This document shows, piece after piece, positions 45,096 to 58,600 of a stretch of 64,000 nucleotides of DNA. Origin of the DNA: Isoetes taiwanensis (taxonomy: Eukaryota > Streptophyta > Lycopodiopsida > Isoetales > Isoetaceae); NCBI GenBank assembly GCA_021234155.1, contig JAJEKV010000018.1:15928180-15992179 (forward strand), in the 5' to 3' direction. Numbering within the stretch: the stretch's first letter is position 1; every line of letters starts with the position of its first letter. Both the position numbers and the translations under genes were made by a program. The notes under the pieces were generated by a model. It saw only the letters and a list, made by a program, of their open reading frames with translations, was not told the DNA's origin and ran no database searches.

Positions 45096-45322
45096 TTATA
45101 TACTCTGTCGGATGTTCTTCAGGCTTGGAGCCATGGGGCCTTGAAATCCATGTTTTTCCTTTGGCAGTCAATGGGACATCTTCTTGCGACCCATAGCTTC
45201 CTTTATATACTCCGTCGCATCTTATATACTCCGTTGCATATTCTTCCGGCTTGTCGACGCTATGGATGGAGCTTTAGAATCCATGTTTTTTTTTTGCGCT
45301 CAATAGAAGATCTTTCTCCTTG
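45096..45322. repeat. ~115-bp direct repeat with TTATATACTC TATA-like boxes
   Basis: TTATATACTCYGTYG occurs at 45096, 45203 and 45222. The stretch after the first (TTCTTCAGGCTTG, GAAATCCATGTTTTT) is repeated after the last (TTCTTCCGGCTTG, GAATCCATGTTTTT). The boxes look like TATA elements, but no gene start is evident. Confidence 0.6.
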
Positions 45323-46083
45323 TAACCCAACTGCAATTTGCAGACGTGTCACAGATTCACAGATTCTTCCGGCAACAGGCACACATGTTTTCTGGCTCCT
45401 ACTAATATCTGAGTAAAAGGGTATATTGTGTCTACAGTTAGGCTTTCTTTCCACGATTGCTTTGTAGATATAATGCCCTGGTCTGTCTCAGAATACGCTG
45501 GAAGAAAAATTTCCGTTGGGTTGTGTCTTGTGTCATATATATATGAATGCTATATATATATATGACACAAGATACAACCCGACCCAATATGTCATGACAC
45601 AAGACACATACACCATATTCGAGACACATGACACATCACTCAACAAACCTATAACACATGATATCACATAACGACACAAGAGAGAGTTATGACACATTAT
45701 TGGAGACAACCATGCTGATATGGAGTAAGCATAGGGGACTGGTCCACGTTGAATGGGTTGTAGAAATATGGCAAATATTATATAAATATTATCTCTAAAC
45801 GAATTACCCAATAGTATAAAATAAAGCGGCATAGGATAATATGGGAATTATTGTTAAATTATTGATCACAAAGGGCTAAATATTATGAGGGGCCTCTAAT
45901 CATATAGAAGGGATGGAGATCATGACTATTTAATAAAAGGACCTATCTATATATATTGGGTAGGAAACCCTTTAACTTAGACAAGAATCTTCCACGAACA
46001 TTTTTCTTCGTCAACTTGCTTACTAATTTGAATCATATATTTTTATATACCAGTAAAAGATAGTCTTTTGTATGCGCTCCTAT
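45323..46083. repeat. duplicated segment, copy A
   Basis: This 761-bp stretch recurs at 47898-48819, same direction, from TAACCCAACTGC to CGCTCCTAT. It includes a palindrome GGTTGTGTCTTGTGTCATATA...TATATGACACAAGATACAACC with only a short TA core. Copies are 2,575 bp apart, so the repeated unit includes the protease pseudogene. Confidence 0.88.
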
Positions 46084-46195
46084 GATGGTTAAAAACAATT
46101 AAAATGATCATAGAATGACCATAAACAATATCTAAAGATTCACAAAGATTCATAGAATTAAAATGCAAATATTAGTCACGAACCTTCCCTTATAA

Positions 46196-47360
46196 GTTAT
46201 TATGTTAAAGTTGGAGTAGGATCCCCTGTGACCTATCAAATGCTCCTGCTAGATACTGGAAGTGATATTACATGGGTTGCAGACTATACATCGTGTGGCC
46301 ACTATAGTTGCACCGGATTTAACAAGAAAGCATCACATAGTGTATCTTTGCTATCTTGCTTATCAATTCAATGTTCTGAATTGAAGAATAGAGCAAAAGG
46401 AGTAAATGTCAGTTGCACACATGATGGTTTTTAAAAGTAGGGATAGCTTATCTGAGGATTATAGCGAAGTGGATATGGAAATGATATATGATAGTTTGAC
46501 ATTTGGTGAAGGATCGTCAAAGTTTATTTTTGGCATTGGAGTCCGCCAGAGAGGAGACAATATAGATGGGAATTTAGCAATGGGACGAGGTGAATTTTCA
46601 ATTCCAGAACAGGCTTATAATACTGGTTTATTTAATGGAAAGTTTTCCTATTGCCTTCCTCCACATGATTCCAAGTCAAATTCGACACTTATGTTTGACG
46701 ATCCGAGTTATCCCAAGGATTACAAAACAATGTCATTGATTCGAAATCCCAACAGACGCAATGTAAGGTGGTTGGGGGCAGGGCCCAACCGAGCAATGTA
46801 GTGTGGTGTGTGGTCACATGTCCAGTTGGATGCTGCCTCGTGGCGTGACGTTAAAACTACTATCTATCTATCTATCTACTTCTCTTTCTTGGATTTACTA
46901 TATACCTGTTACGGGAATCAGCATTGATGGTCATCTCCTGCCAATTTCTCATAATGATCTTTTTCCAAAAGATGATGGAAGTGGTGGCTTTACAACAGAT
47001 ACTGGTACTCCATTTACCCGTTTGATACCATCAGTTTTTAGAAACCTCACTCACACCTTTGAAAAGTTAATGTCTCCTCTTATTCCTAGAGCACGATATG
47101 GTTGGCCTTCTCATTACTGCTATATCTATAAACAGAATTTTCGTTTTTCTAAGATTGTTTTTCATTTTGAAAATAACATCATTTGGACACTTCCAGATCT
47201 CAATACAGTGATATTTGACCCACCGTATTTTTGCCTAGCTTTTGCAAGCGGTGAGATGAACATGTTAGGCAGTTATCAGCAGCAGGGATTCAGATTTGGT
47301 TTTGATATTACTCATCTTACTATGGGAATTAAGTTAATTCCAAGGTGTGATTTTTACTAA
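46196..47360 (+). pseudogene. pepsin-like (A1 family) aspartic protease, nepenthesin-type
   Basis: The first frame has YQMLLLDTGSDITWVADY with the first catalytic DTGS, preceded by a YYVKVGVGSP-like start in frame. The second frame (46406-46801) has FIFGIGVRQRGDNIDGNLAM, then GRGEFSIPEQ and NGKFSYCLPP, typical of plant aspartic proteases. The third (46803-47360) has PVTGISIDGHLLPIS and GGFTTDTGTPFTRLIPSVF with the second catalytic DTGT. It closes with FASGEMNMLGSYQQQGFRFG and IPRC. Such enzymes are usually secreted endopeptidases. Signal peptide and propeptide are missing. A frameshift near 46430 and a ~110-bp insertion at 46763-46870 (without an acceptor AG, so not an obvious intron) break it. 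Confidence 0.9.
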
Positions 47361-47897
47361 AATTATGTAATTTCTATTTAGATTATGATTCATATGCTAA
47401 CATTAGTATGAGCCAACATTTTAAAGCTATCAACTTGCTATCTATATTGTACATTCTTTATTTAATCAATTTAATAGATTCTGTTTACGTTGTTGTGCAT
47501 TGTTGGAAGGTTTGAGTGTACTTTATGCTATATCGCTCACTATGGGTGATGATTTTAAGGACTCACTATGGGTGATGATTTTAGAAGCAACATAATTTTG
47601 TATGATACAAATTGTGATAATTTTAGGAGCAACCATATGATAGAAATTGCGGCAAGTTTCTTACAACAAAATGTTCTTAGAATGCGGCAAAATATATCCA
47701 CTTAATATTTTTTATAGTTATTGTGGCGATAAAATGTATCAGAATTTTAAAAATAATGAGAATAACAATCTATGATAATTGTTTTCGGTAGAAGAATAAT
47801 ATAGGACCATAAATCGCTTGAAGAACTACTTTTTCGAACTAAAAAAAATAGAAGAAAATGGCAAAATACAAAGTTGAGATAAGCTACAAAATTTAAA
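47361..47897. other. 3' flank of protease pseudogene, no gene
   Basis: AT-rich sequence with a short direct repeat (CTCACTATGGGTGATGATTTTA at about 47535 and 47563). Nothing else is seen. Confidence 0.6.
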
Positions 47898-48819
<922 letters not shown>

Positions 48820-50421
48820 TGTGACGCTCCCAGAATATATACGACCCTCGGACGTATACATACGGGGACTTTCCCCTCCCATGGCGATCATCTCACCATG
48901 AGCAGGGCCCTCCGTCTGTTCGGCCATCTATGAAATGAGGCCCGAAGAAGGACCGCGAAGGGGTCATTCATTACGCCTTCAATGGGACTTCTCGTCGCGG
49001 AAGCATGAATACAAGGGTTAGCACCGCGACGAATATACATAAATAACCACCACGAAGGGTGGCGCATCCATCAATATACCAACGGCATAGAATATGCATC
49101 TAATCCTAAGAAAACACCCAAACCCCGGGCTCTACCCCGCTCCCGGACTCCCGTGGGGATCGACTGGCAGGTGGGCCTCAAGAGATCACCGGGCCAGGAG
49201 TCTTGGCATGGCGTTGGGCGGCATAGAACATTGGCTAGGGTTGTCCACTCCATCCGCCCCTCACATTGCACACTTTGCGGATGGGTCAATTCATGCTATG
49301 GCTTTGCTATAGCCTTCCAGAACGCAAACTTCGGGGCATCACCCTCTCGAGCCTACTCGGGGTTCATGGCGCTGGTCCAGATGAAGGCGGTCGGAGGCGT
49401 CCCCTTCGAATCCGCGGTGGTTCCATGGGTGAGCTAGAGAATCGTGCGCGCTCGGCGACCCCGCATCCGTGCCCAACTTACTCACCCTAAATCTACTCAA
49501 AGTGCAAAGGTGCTCCATCACGGATCACACCTCTACACCCGAGGGGGTGTCGGACCCATACCGGCCCTCGTGGCCGGCTTCTCGGGCCCTAGCCCTTGTA
49601 GGAGTCTCGGGGAGCCTTGTATGCTCATGCAAGACCCCACCCCTCATGTCACCAGCGTGTTCCTTGTGCGGTGCTAAGCCAGACCATGGCATCTAGGACC
49701 CGGTGGGTTCTTGTGCCTGAGCCGCAACTAATGGGACTTTCACGAGCTATCTAGGAGCATACTCGTACCTGCGGTTCGAGAGGCCTCTACCCCCGTAATC
49801 CCCGTTTCAAAGTCGGATCAAACAAAGAATTAACAATCCATCCCTTCAGAGTAAGAATCAAAATTGAATATAAAGAGAACTTGTTTGTACAATCAAGGGT
49901 TAGTCTCTATGATTGAATTACAAAGAGAACGAGAAAAGGCGGACCACGACCAAGTGTTAACTAGAATTCACATAGCCACCTACGAATTACGGCTGGACTC
50001 ATTCCCATGGGGCGCCTCCATCTCCTGGCGGTTGAAGATTCAGTTGTGGCTTCCGGGGGCGGCGGTATGGTGGTTCTTCTGCCAGTGGTTGATGGCTCGG
50101 CTCACGGCCTTCCTTGGTGATCTTGAGGAGTCAATCCCAGGGATAGGGGTCAAGTTGGCATCCAAACTTGGCAACCCCATGCTGCTTGTCGATTGGGGCG
50201 GGTGGCGCCTTCCCAATTGGTAATTATCCTAATTTCCTAGGTTATAAGTTATTATTATTAATGTGTTAAATTAGCATAGCTATTTTAATCCTTTGTAAGG
50301 TAACCCCTAGGTTGCAATTAAGTTCCCATACCCCATGGTAGTGTACCTTTAGGGAGTGGCGTGCTTGTATTTATGCGTGTCCTGGTATAGTAGGCCGAGA
50401 TAAAATAAATGGAATGTCACA
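48820..50421 (-). repeat. 3' LTR of gypsyB
   Basis: The LTR is 1,602 bp. The plus strand starts TGTGACGCTCCC and ends GGAATGTCACA. The LTR is the same family as the solo LTR at 36013-37627. Both ends share an inverted TGTGACG/CGTCACA motif. Open frames within it (49071-49696 and 49864-50223) are not supported as genes. Confidence 0.92.
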
Positions 50422-51299
50422 TTCTCCCCTCCTTAAAAATAATCTTTGTCCTCGGCATTAGGATTAACTAATTGAACACATATACGTAAAAATTGAATTA
50501 GAGAATGAAGTTAAGAATATAACATTAATACGTTGAGATTATAGTAATTTGGATAGTAATACATTGAAGTTAAAATATCAAAGTACAAGCACGTCGATAC
50601 AAACTTATGATCAAAGGAGTTTAGGACCCAGTCCGATTTAAAACATTCGACAACAAAATTCATACATGTAGACAAAACCAATACGGGGGACAAGTTGGGT
50701 CATCGGCAACCCTCTATACAAAGGCGGTGGCGACTTGTTCATTGGCTTTGCACAACCATATACCCGTAGGTTAATAATATGATTAAGTTGTGGTTGAAGG
50801 GACCACCCCCACCAAATAAAAGAAAAGTATCTAGAAGGGAATCTATCATGTGTAATGCGGCTTGCAATTCATTGTGGCATGAGGAATGGTTGAGTTCCTC
50901 ATTATAGCCGGAATGAGCAGATCTATTTACTAGATGCCTTCTTAGGAATTCATGGTCATGTCAACATCAACAATACACCACGTCCTAGAGAACACGAAGG
51001 TGATCTCATCATCGGTTATTACTATCATATACGATCGTCTACCCCTCTAAAACATGATTCTCGGTCAATCAAGCCTTCAAGCTTACCGCCGGGAATGGGT
51101 TGATAGCATCGTTGATGAGTGCGACCTTGAGATTCCCGCATGAAGTCGGATAGTGCTTCTCAAGGTCTATCTTCATCACCCGGGTAGCATCTTCAAGCTG
51201 GTAAGTGCTTCCCACTTGACCAAGTTTTGCAACATTTGAGTCCTTCTAAGTGCGTTTTGTAGCTTCGATCAAGAAGAGCTTGGGCACTATTTCCAGCTG

Positions 51300-52370
51300 C
51301 TCTTGGTCATTTCTAGGAGGGTAGGGGTATCCAAAACCTCCTCTGGATCAGGGGGTGTGTTGCTTGAAGACTCCGTGTGAAAGACCTTGTGGATCTTCAA
51401 GCGGGGGCAAGTCCAAGCGATATGCCTGTTCTCCCCCACGTTCATGTCATGAGCGGCCCATCCATCTGGGTGCCAACTTCTTCAGTTACCAATTTTAAGC
51501 TTGGCTTGTTTTACTTTGATCTTAAGCCAAACCCGACTCACCCACGGAAGATTAGGTGGGGTTGGTGCTTATCCAGCTAGACTCTTCGGCGGCTAGCGTG
51601 CGGCCAATAAGTAACCCGAACTTCTTCCACCAAGGCACGCATTTCTAAAAGGAGTTGTTGAGACCCTCCACTTTAGAAAGCGAGATTATGCCATGTGTGC
51701 GGAGTAAGACATTGATAGCCATAATTTATCATGAAGGGAGACATTCTAGAAGACTCTGCTTTACATTTGTTGTGGTGAATTCTACTAAGTAAATATAATC
51801 CGCCCATTGTATTTGTTTACTCCATACATAGCTTCTTAGCATATCTTCGATAATCTGATTGACCGTTACGTTTGACCATCGTAGGATGATGGTAAAGGCG
51901 TACTCATGGCAAGCTTGAGTGCGGATGGTGGCGAAGAAATCCTTCGAGAATGCGACAAACTTAGGATCCCAATCGGATACAATTACTCTCGGCATCCGTG
52001 CAACACGAAAATTTCCTTTGCAAAGAGCAAAGCGGTTAATCGGCGGTGTCCAATGGTCGCGACATGGCAGGAAGTGAGCCATCTTTGATAATTTGTCGAC
52101 CCGCGACCATTAAGGCATCATACCCGCGAATGCGTGGAAGCCCCACAATGAAATCCATGGTTATGACTTCCCACTTGGCGTTGGGCACATCAAAGGTTGC
52201 AACTCCCGGGAACTCTTAATTGCTCCGCCTTGGTTTCAGCGACAAACGACAGCGTTTGATGTACCTAGCAATATCCTTCTTCATGGAAGGCCAAAAATAG
52301 GCTGGGCCGGATCTTAAAGTAAGTTTTCATAAAACCCGCATGTCTGCTATAGGGCTGTTGTGTGTGTCAT
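51300..52370 (-). pseudogene. gypsyB integrase and chromodomain remnants
   Basis: From high to low coordinate: HDTHNSPIADMRVL (52327-52370), the start of the H2C2 finger; ITMDFIVGLPRIRGYDAL (about 52120-52175), with the first catalytic Asp; then the frame 51729-52082 with MPRVIVSDWDPKFVAFSKDF (second Asp) and NQIIEDMLRSYVWSKQIQWA. The Glu-containing HPQTDGQTE segment is replaced by a damaged stretch. At 51190-51260, LQNALRRTQMLQNLVKWEAL recalls a chromodomain core. Many shifts are present, so there is no function as written. Confidence 0.82.
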
Positions 52371-53100
52371 GGAGAATCGGCTTTTGCACCCACGAAGTCG
52401 TTTGGAACACACAACTTATCTTTGTAATATAATAAATTGCCCTCCTTCTTATATGAGCGGAATGCCTCCGTTCTCTATCGATGCACGGGCTTCCCTTACC
52501 CAAACTTTCCCAAATATTACGAGAATTGGGATGCGTGGCCAAGGTGCGCTCTATCTGCTTCCCAAACTTCGGTGAGTGTGGAAATGGCATTACAATGGGT
52601 GCGGGTTATGAAGGGATGGCGTGACAAAGCATCCATAACCACATTGTGCTTTCACGGCTTGTATACAATCTCGAAGTCATATTCCTCGAGGAATTCCATC
52701 CATCTTAATTTGTGGAGATTCAAATTTGGGCTGGGTGGATAGATGGCGGAGACTCGATGATCCGTATCCGGCTGAAATCTTCTACCAAGAAGGTAGTGTC
52801 TCCAAATCTGGACGGCACGCATTACAAGGATATGCTAGCAACTCGATCATGGGTAGGATATCCCCTCACGCATTAAGACACCACCGCTGCATCGTTCATC
52901 TTCTTTGAATCATAAGCAACAACTCTCCCCTCACAATCTTTAAGACTCCACCATAAAAACCACCCCTTTCCATATATATTTTTCATTTAAACTCTATCTT
53001 ACTTCGGCGGTTCATCGGTGGCTACCGGTTTATCCTTTTCGGATCGGGCAAGGTAAGGGTGGTGCAGATGTTAAAGCATCCTTGAGTTTACTGAAGCCGA
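52371..53100 (-). pseudogene. gypsyB RNase H region, heavily decayed
   Basis: Position between integrase and reverse transcriptase, and fragments such as RRRAIYYITKISCVFQTT just before the H2C2 finger, mark this as the RNase H and linker region. I could not read the catalytic residues with confidence. Confidence 0.5.
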
Positions 53101-53159
53101 CTTGGACTTTTGTTTTCCAATGTTCCATCAATCCTTTACTTTCTCATGCCTTGTGAGAT

Positions 53160-53900
53160 TAGTAAGAGGTGCGGCAATTGTTGCAAAATCCTTGACAAAT
53201 TTCCGATAATATCCTGCGAGTCCCAAGAAACTCGGGACCTCACGAAACATTAGGCTGGAATGGGCCAATCCTTTACTGCTTCTATCTTAGGCTGGATGCG
53301 TAGCAATTCCTTCTCTGAGATAATATGCCCCAAATAGTCTACCCTCGAATTGGCGAACTTGCATTTAGAGAACTTGGCAAAGAGGCGATAAAGCCTCGGC
53401 TTTTGCAAAGCTAATCGAAGATGTTGTTCATGTTCTTTGGGGTTTTACTATAGATGAGAATGTCATCAAAGAAAATGACAACAAAGTCATCCAAGTATTG
53501 GCGGAAGATGTCATTCATCAACCGCATAAGCGTTCGCGGCGTTGGTCAATCAAAAGGCATGGCGGTGAATTAAGTAATGCCCATATCCGAGTGCAAAAGC
53601 GGACTTATGGATGTCCTCTTCCTTAATCCTTATCGATGGTACGGGGCGCAAAATCAATCTTTGAGAAATATTTTGCTCCTTATGGCGGTCCATAAGATCA
53701 TCGCCCCTAGGCAAAGCATAGCGATTCTTGATGGTATGCTTATTGAGTTGCCTATAATCAATACACATCCTTAAGGAGCCATCTTTCTTCTTGACAAAAG
53801 AATAGGAGCACCAAATGGTGAAACAACTTGGGCGAATAAACCCCACATTCGGTAACTCTTGTAGGCTGTTTCTTAAGCTCTGCTAACTCAGGAGGACTCA
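53160..53900 (-). pseudogene. gypsyB reverse transcriptase
   Basis: The frame 53550-53846 has FVKKKDGSLRMCIDYRQLNK and HTIKNRYALP, then IRIKEEDIHKSAFALGYGHY. Below it in other frames are [15 protein letters not shown] (catalytic pair, about 53450-53490) and YLGHIISE (about 53310-53340). A connection region at 53200-53250 follows. It is clearly Ty3/gypsy. There are at least four frame changes. Confidence 0.88.
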
Positions 53901-54393
53901 TTGATGCGGGGCTTTCTTTGGTAGGCTTAGTACCGGTTCAAGAGTTATCTCACATTCCACCCCTCTAAAGGAGGAAGCTTGTGGATCTCATCACGGAAAA
54001 AGATCGCTAAATTCGAAGAAGGGTAGCAATGTCCGATGGTAAAGCGTCGATTACTAGCTTCTTGTTTGGAGTCCGACTCAATGGAAGCAAGTTTAATGAG
54101 GCAAAGAAGTTCATTCTGCGCATAGCTTTTCCTAAAGCTTTCTTGACATTGGCGCATGGCCAAAGTGTAATGAATCACCTTTTATTGTCACCGTGCTCCA
54201 TTAAGCGTTGAAGGTGACCTCCGGCTTCTCGCACGATCTATGTGGGCCTGGCGGGCGCTAAAACTCCATTCCCACAATAAGATCATATTTGCCAATGTCC
54301 ATTAACTTCGGCACCCAAGGCAAGCGGTTACTGGCAACTGCATTTTAAGGTTATCTGGCTGACCATGAGTGTGTAATGCGATCTTACCGCTAG

Positions 54394-54645
54394 CTAATGT
54401 GGCTTAGGTGGGGATTTCAAGCGTTTCATTTGCGATGCACAGGCCATTCTAGGAGAAGCAAAAATTATGTGTACTACCACCGTGTCCATCAAAATTATGA
54501 AGGGCTTCTTGTCTACTTGGCCTATTGTAGAAATAACAAAGGCTGACTTTTCAAGCGTTACTTTGTTTCTATAAGCGGCAAGAATATGAGGCGCACCATG
54601 AATGTACTTCGGGAGCCTGGTCTTCCTGGCAAGGTTGGACTCCAA
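54394..54645 (-). pseudogene. gypsyB aspartic protease
   Basis: The frame has SAFVISTIGQVDKKPFIILM followed by DTVVVHIIF, which corresponds to the gypsy protease active site (LMDTGSTHNF). The Gly-Ser part is lost. Position upstream of reverse transcriptase fits. Some damage may come from errors, since the expected codons sit in a GGTAGTACACA-like run. Confidence 0.65.
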
Positions 54646-54649
54646 ATCT

Positions 54650-55600
54650 TCCCAATCCAGTCGGCCATGGCGGGTTAGGCGTCTAGCGTGGCGTCACGGG
54701 CAATTCGCATGAAGTGTCGGGGCCTCATGCACCATGGCAGCATGCCTTATCCCGGAGGCTGTTCTCACGGCCTCTTTAGGAATGGTGTAGAGGCCCGAAT
54801 TTCCTTACCACGGCATTGTTACGCTTATGCGGCGTGCTAAAGCAACTTTCTTCTCTGGCGTCCATAGGAATTGTCTTTGAGGGCCCGGACTTGGCGAGCG
54901 GGGTTTGTAAAGGTGTGGGCCGGCGTGGCTGCCCAGTAAGGAGCGGTCGCGGATCTTGGCTCCTTGGCGTATCTTCCTCAAGGCTTAATGCCTTAGCTTA
55001 GCCTACTCGCGCACTCTTGACTTTGGGTGCGATAGCCTTGACCATTAAGTTTAATAGATGGGGCCAACCCTTCAATGTAGCCCTCTCTTTGCTCTTTTCT
55101 CATTCATTCTGGCACATATACAACCTCAAAGCGCCCAATTAATTCGATGTAGGCCTGCCGCGGACATGCCCTTCTGTTCCAACTTTGTAGAAGGTGCGAA
55201 TCTGTTGGCATTTGTGCGCCGCGAGGCCGTAATGCGATTTAAAAGCCTTAGCAAACTTCACGAACTTGCATCTGCTCCTATCCGGTGTTTGGCTGCGGCG
55301 TAACCCTTCCACCAAATACGAGGCGCTCGGTAAGGTTAAGTGGTGGCGACCTTCCTGTATCCTTCTCCGTCATTCCATAGGACTTCCCGAATTCCTTCAT
55401 TTAGTCCAACCAAGATTCCGCATTCAAGCCTCCTCACGGATTTCCCATCAAAGCCCGAGCCAACTTCGGTTCTTCCATATACTAGTGATAGGCTGTATCA
55501 GCGAGTTTTTAGGTATTCCTTATCCTTACGCCTTGAATGGTCAGCGTCCGATGGCGAGGAACCCAAGAACCGAAGTGGTTGAATGTGAGAAGCGGCGCTA
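54650..55600 (-). pseudogene. probable gypsyB gag remnants
   Basis: This lies where gag should be. A minus-strand reading AYIELIGRFEVVYVPE (about 55080-55150) recalls the gag pattern near the capsid end, and Cys-rich pieces around 54.7-54.8 kb could be a zinc knuckle. Neither is clear. Overlapping plus-strand frames are probably shadows. Confidence 0.35.
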
Positions 55601-55603
55601 TCC

Positions 55604-58600
55604 TTAGAGGAACCGATGGCGCTTAGCATGAGTCCTCCTGCAATGCAGTGCAGGGGCTAGCTCTGGGAGGAGATGGGCTGTTGTGCGAGTGGACTCAATG
55701 GTGTTGAGGTAATTCGGTCCGTCCTCTCGAGTATGTGGCGGTGGATTGGTATGCAACACATAAGCACGTAACTTCGCCCGAGTTGCCTTTTCATTAACAT
55801 CAATTCTGTTCGGGGTGAGCCTACTGGCGTTGGAGGGTGTTTGCCAAGCGGCGTTACGTACACCGTCTATAGGAGTCATTCATGAATATATAAGCAGATT
55901 TACATTAATGTGCAATCCCTTTTTAAGTTAATTGAACAAAAGTATATACAAACAGAAGACAATATTTGTATTTCATTCAAGTTGATTATAACAACGGGTT
56001 GATTGATACATGGATTGAGACAAAAGTAGGTATGATACAATGGGAACTTTTAAAGTTCTCTTGGCACCTGGCACCACAACAACGAAAACATAGCGGAAGA
56101 GACCAAGCTTAGGGGTTGGCCCGAAGGGTGCAAGGATCGGCGTGGCGAGTACTCTCCGTCTGGCTTCGGACAAGTTTATAGCGTGCCCAGGCTTGGACAA
56201 TGATTGCTTGGTACTCCCATGTTGGGCTGATAATCAGAAGGTTAAAGAGCCTTCGCGTTGCATAAAGAGTTGCCAAAGATGGTGCGTTGGCGTCCTCGAA
56301 GGCCGTGCTGGTCATATTCCAATAGTCCAGTGCGACCACGGGGTCATCTTCAGATCCTCGGCTTCGATCCACGAGGATGTTAACTATCTCTAGCCCTTTG
56401 TCGAGGGTCATAGAGTTCCCACGGTGGCGGTGGGTTCGGTTTCATAGCCTTCCTCCCACTCACGGATATTCACCATATCTCACGGCCATAGTCACGTGCG
56501 GCGGGATCGTCTCTCCCTAACCATGTCGGTGATTCTTTCCTCATACTCCCAAATGGTTTCCTCGCAACATAGTTGGAGTGAATAGAGAACATTTTGTAAT
56601 TCCACTATACCCTAAACTTTAAATGCTTTGGAAGAGGATGTCATAAAAAAAACAATTTAGTTATACTCATCAAAAAAACTTTGTATTTAATAAGTAGATA
56701 AGGTACACATTTTCCAATATGGTTTAAACAATTGCCAATCCAAAATCTCATAAATACATGTATATATATATAGTACTCTTAGTTCGGGGAACTAGGCCCC
56801 GCCTCTTTATCCTTAGCCCTAGGAGGTGGGGAGGCGGTCGGTGTCCTTGTGAGAGCTACCCGAGGGTCCAGCATTGGCGCCCAACGGATGCAACCTCGGT
56901 GGATGAGCAGCGGCCAATGGGGCTGCCGTGAGGAACTTCATGCCCATCCAAGGCATAATATCTTGGCCCAAAGCCGTAAGGGCAAGATCCCGTCGTGCGG
57001 TACATGCGTAAGCGTGCGATGGGAAAAGCTCTTGTGGCCGGCCCGGTGTAGAAAGTGCACGGAGGGCCCACCATGAAGCTTCAGACCTCGGGCCCTAAAT
57101 CGGGCTATGAAGAGAACACGCCCGTGTTTGAAGGCCGACAAAAAAAGCGGGTGAGGTGGTTCTGGTATGTTTTAGAACTTTTTTTTATATATATATTGCA
57201 CCTTCCCATGTCCTTGACTTTTATTTTGGAGTTTGTATTAGTGAAATCTCGCGACCACTTCCTTATCAAGTCCATGGGGACTTCTTCCCTCCTTGAGCTC
57301 TGTTGCTCCTCCTTCTTATCTTGCATTGAGGGGGGTTATGATATAAATCTTCACCCTCATCATCGAGCGGAGGAACCTCAACCATATTGATGTTTGGGAC
57401 ATGAGGTCCCATAGCCGTGAAGGCATCACAGTGCGGATTCGCGAAGAGGGTTCTGCATCACAAAGTCGCGAAGGCGTAATAGAGTCTCTCGTAGGCTCTA
57501 GGGTCTCTGCGGGACTTTCTGGCGGTGGTGCACCTCCGGAACAAGCTTCGGTAGAAGTGAAGTCGATGAAATCATCCATACAATACTCCGCAAGCTCGCA
57601 AAGTACATGGTCTTTAAGCTTATGCGTCTAAATCGACCACTACATTGATACGTCCGGATAATATCATCCAAGAGAAGGTATTCACGCCCCCCGGTGATAA
57701 ATAAGCGGAAGGCCGTCTAACCCCTGACAAGCCTATAGGGGGTCGCGTGGCGGTGGTAGCTCCTCTGCTAGCTCTTTCCAGCGGGCAAAATTAAGCCCAT
57801 CCCTATATGCTTTCGTCATCCCCCCTCCTCGGAGGATTACGGCAGCTTGCCCTTCTCTGCCCGACAAGGTTTCATCCTCAACGTGTTGGTCCATGAGGAT
57901 GGCTAGGAAGCGAAGTAGCTTCCGGATCTTTGCTGCCCACGATCTTTGGACCAGTTGGGTGTTTACCCCATCGAGGAGTTTCCCTTCAAGGCGTCATAGG
58001 CATGTGTGTCCCGCCTAGCATCACGCCTAACTATCTCCCGCTCAAATACAAGTGGGGAGGATCCCACTAGGGAATACGAGGAGGAAGCATTTCCTCCATG
58101 TAAAAAGAATCAAGGAATCCGGCATAGTCCGGGATGCGGCGTACATGTTAACAAGGAGGTCTATCGTTGGCATAGCAAAGGGCCTGGCGGTCGAAGGGAA
58201 CACAATGGATCCCATTTCTCTCCATCAAGGTACCCGAGGCAACAAAGGTCGGTGGCGGCGGCCATGAAGGCTAGAAAGGGAGGAGAGGAAAAAAGCGTTT
58301 AAAATAACCCTACAGGTCCTTTTAAACCCTCTTAATAAAGGCTGACGTCGGCATTTTATTTTAAATTTAACATGGAAAAACATTAAACTTTTAATTCAAA
58401 ATGAAAGCTTCTTTATTAATTATCACACAAAAAAAAAAAAAAAAAAAAAAATATGTACAATTGCGGGATCCCAAAGTAGGCTAAGGTTGCTCCCCTCAGA
58501 TCCTACTGAGGCGAGGGGCCAAATCCTTAGGCATTATGGTGGACCCTCTTTAAGGATGGATAGGCGCAAGCATCACAAAAAGGCTACCAAGCAAGGGGGG

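Noticed and set aside
46763-46870. Intron in the aspartic protease (starts GTAAGG)
   Set aside because: No acceptor AG occurs before the coding similarity resumes, so an insertion or error is more likely.
49071-50223. Several open frames on both strands within the gypsyB LTR
   Set aside because: LTR sequence, GC-rich by chance open; not conserved in the solo LTR in frame.
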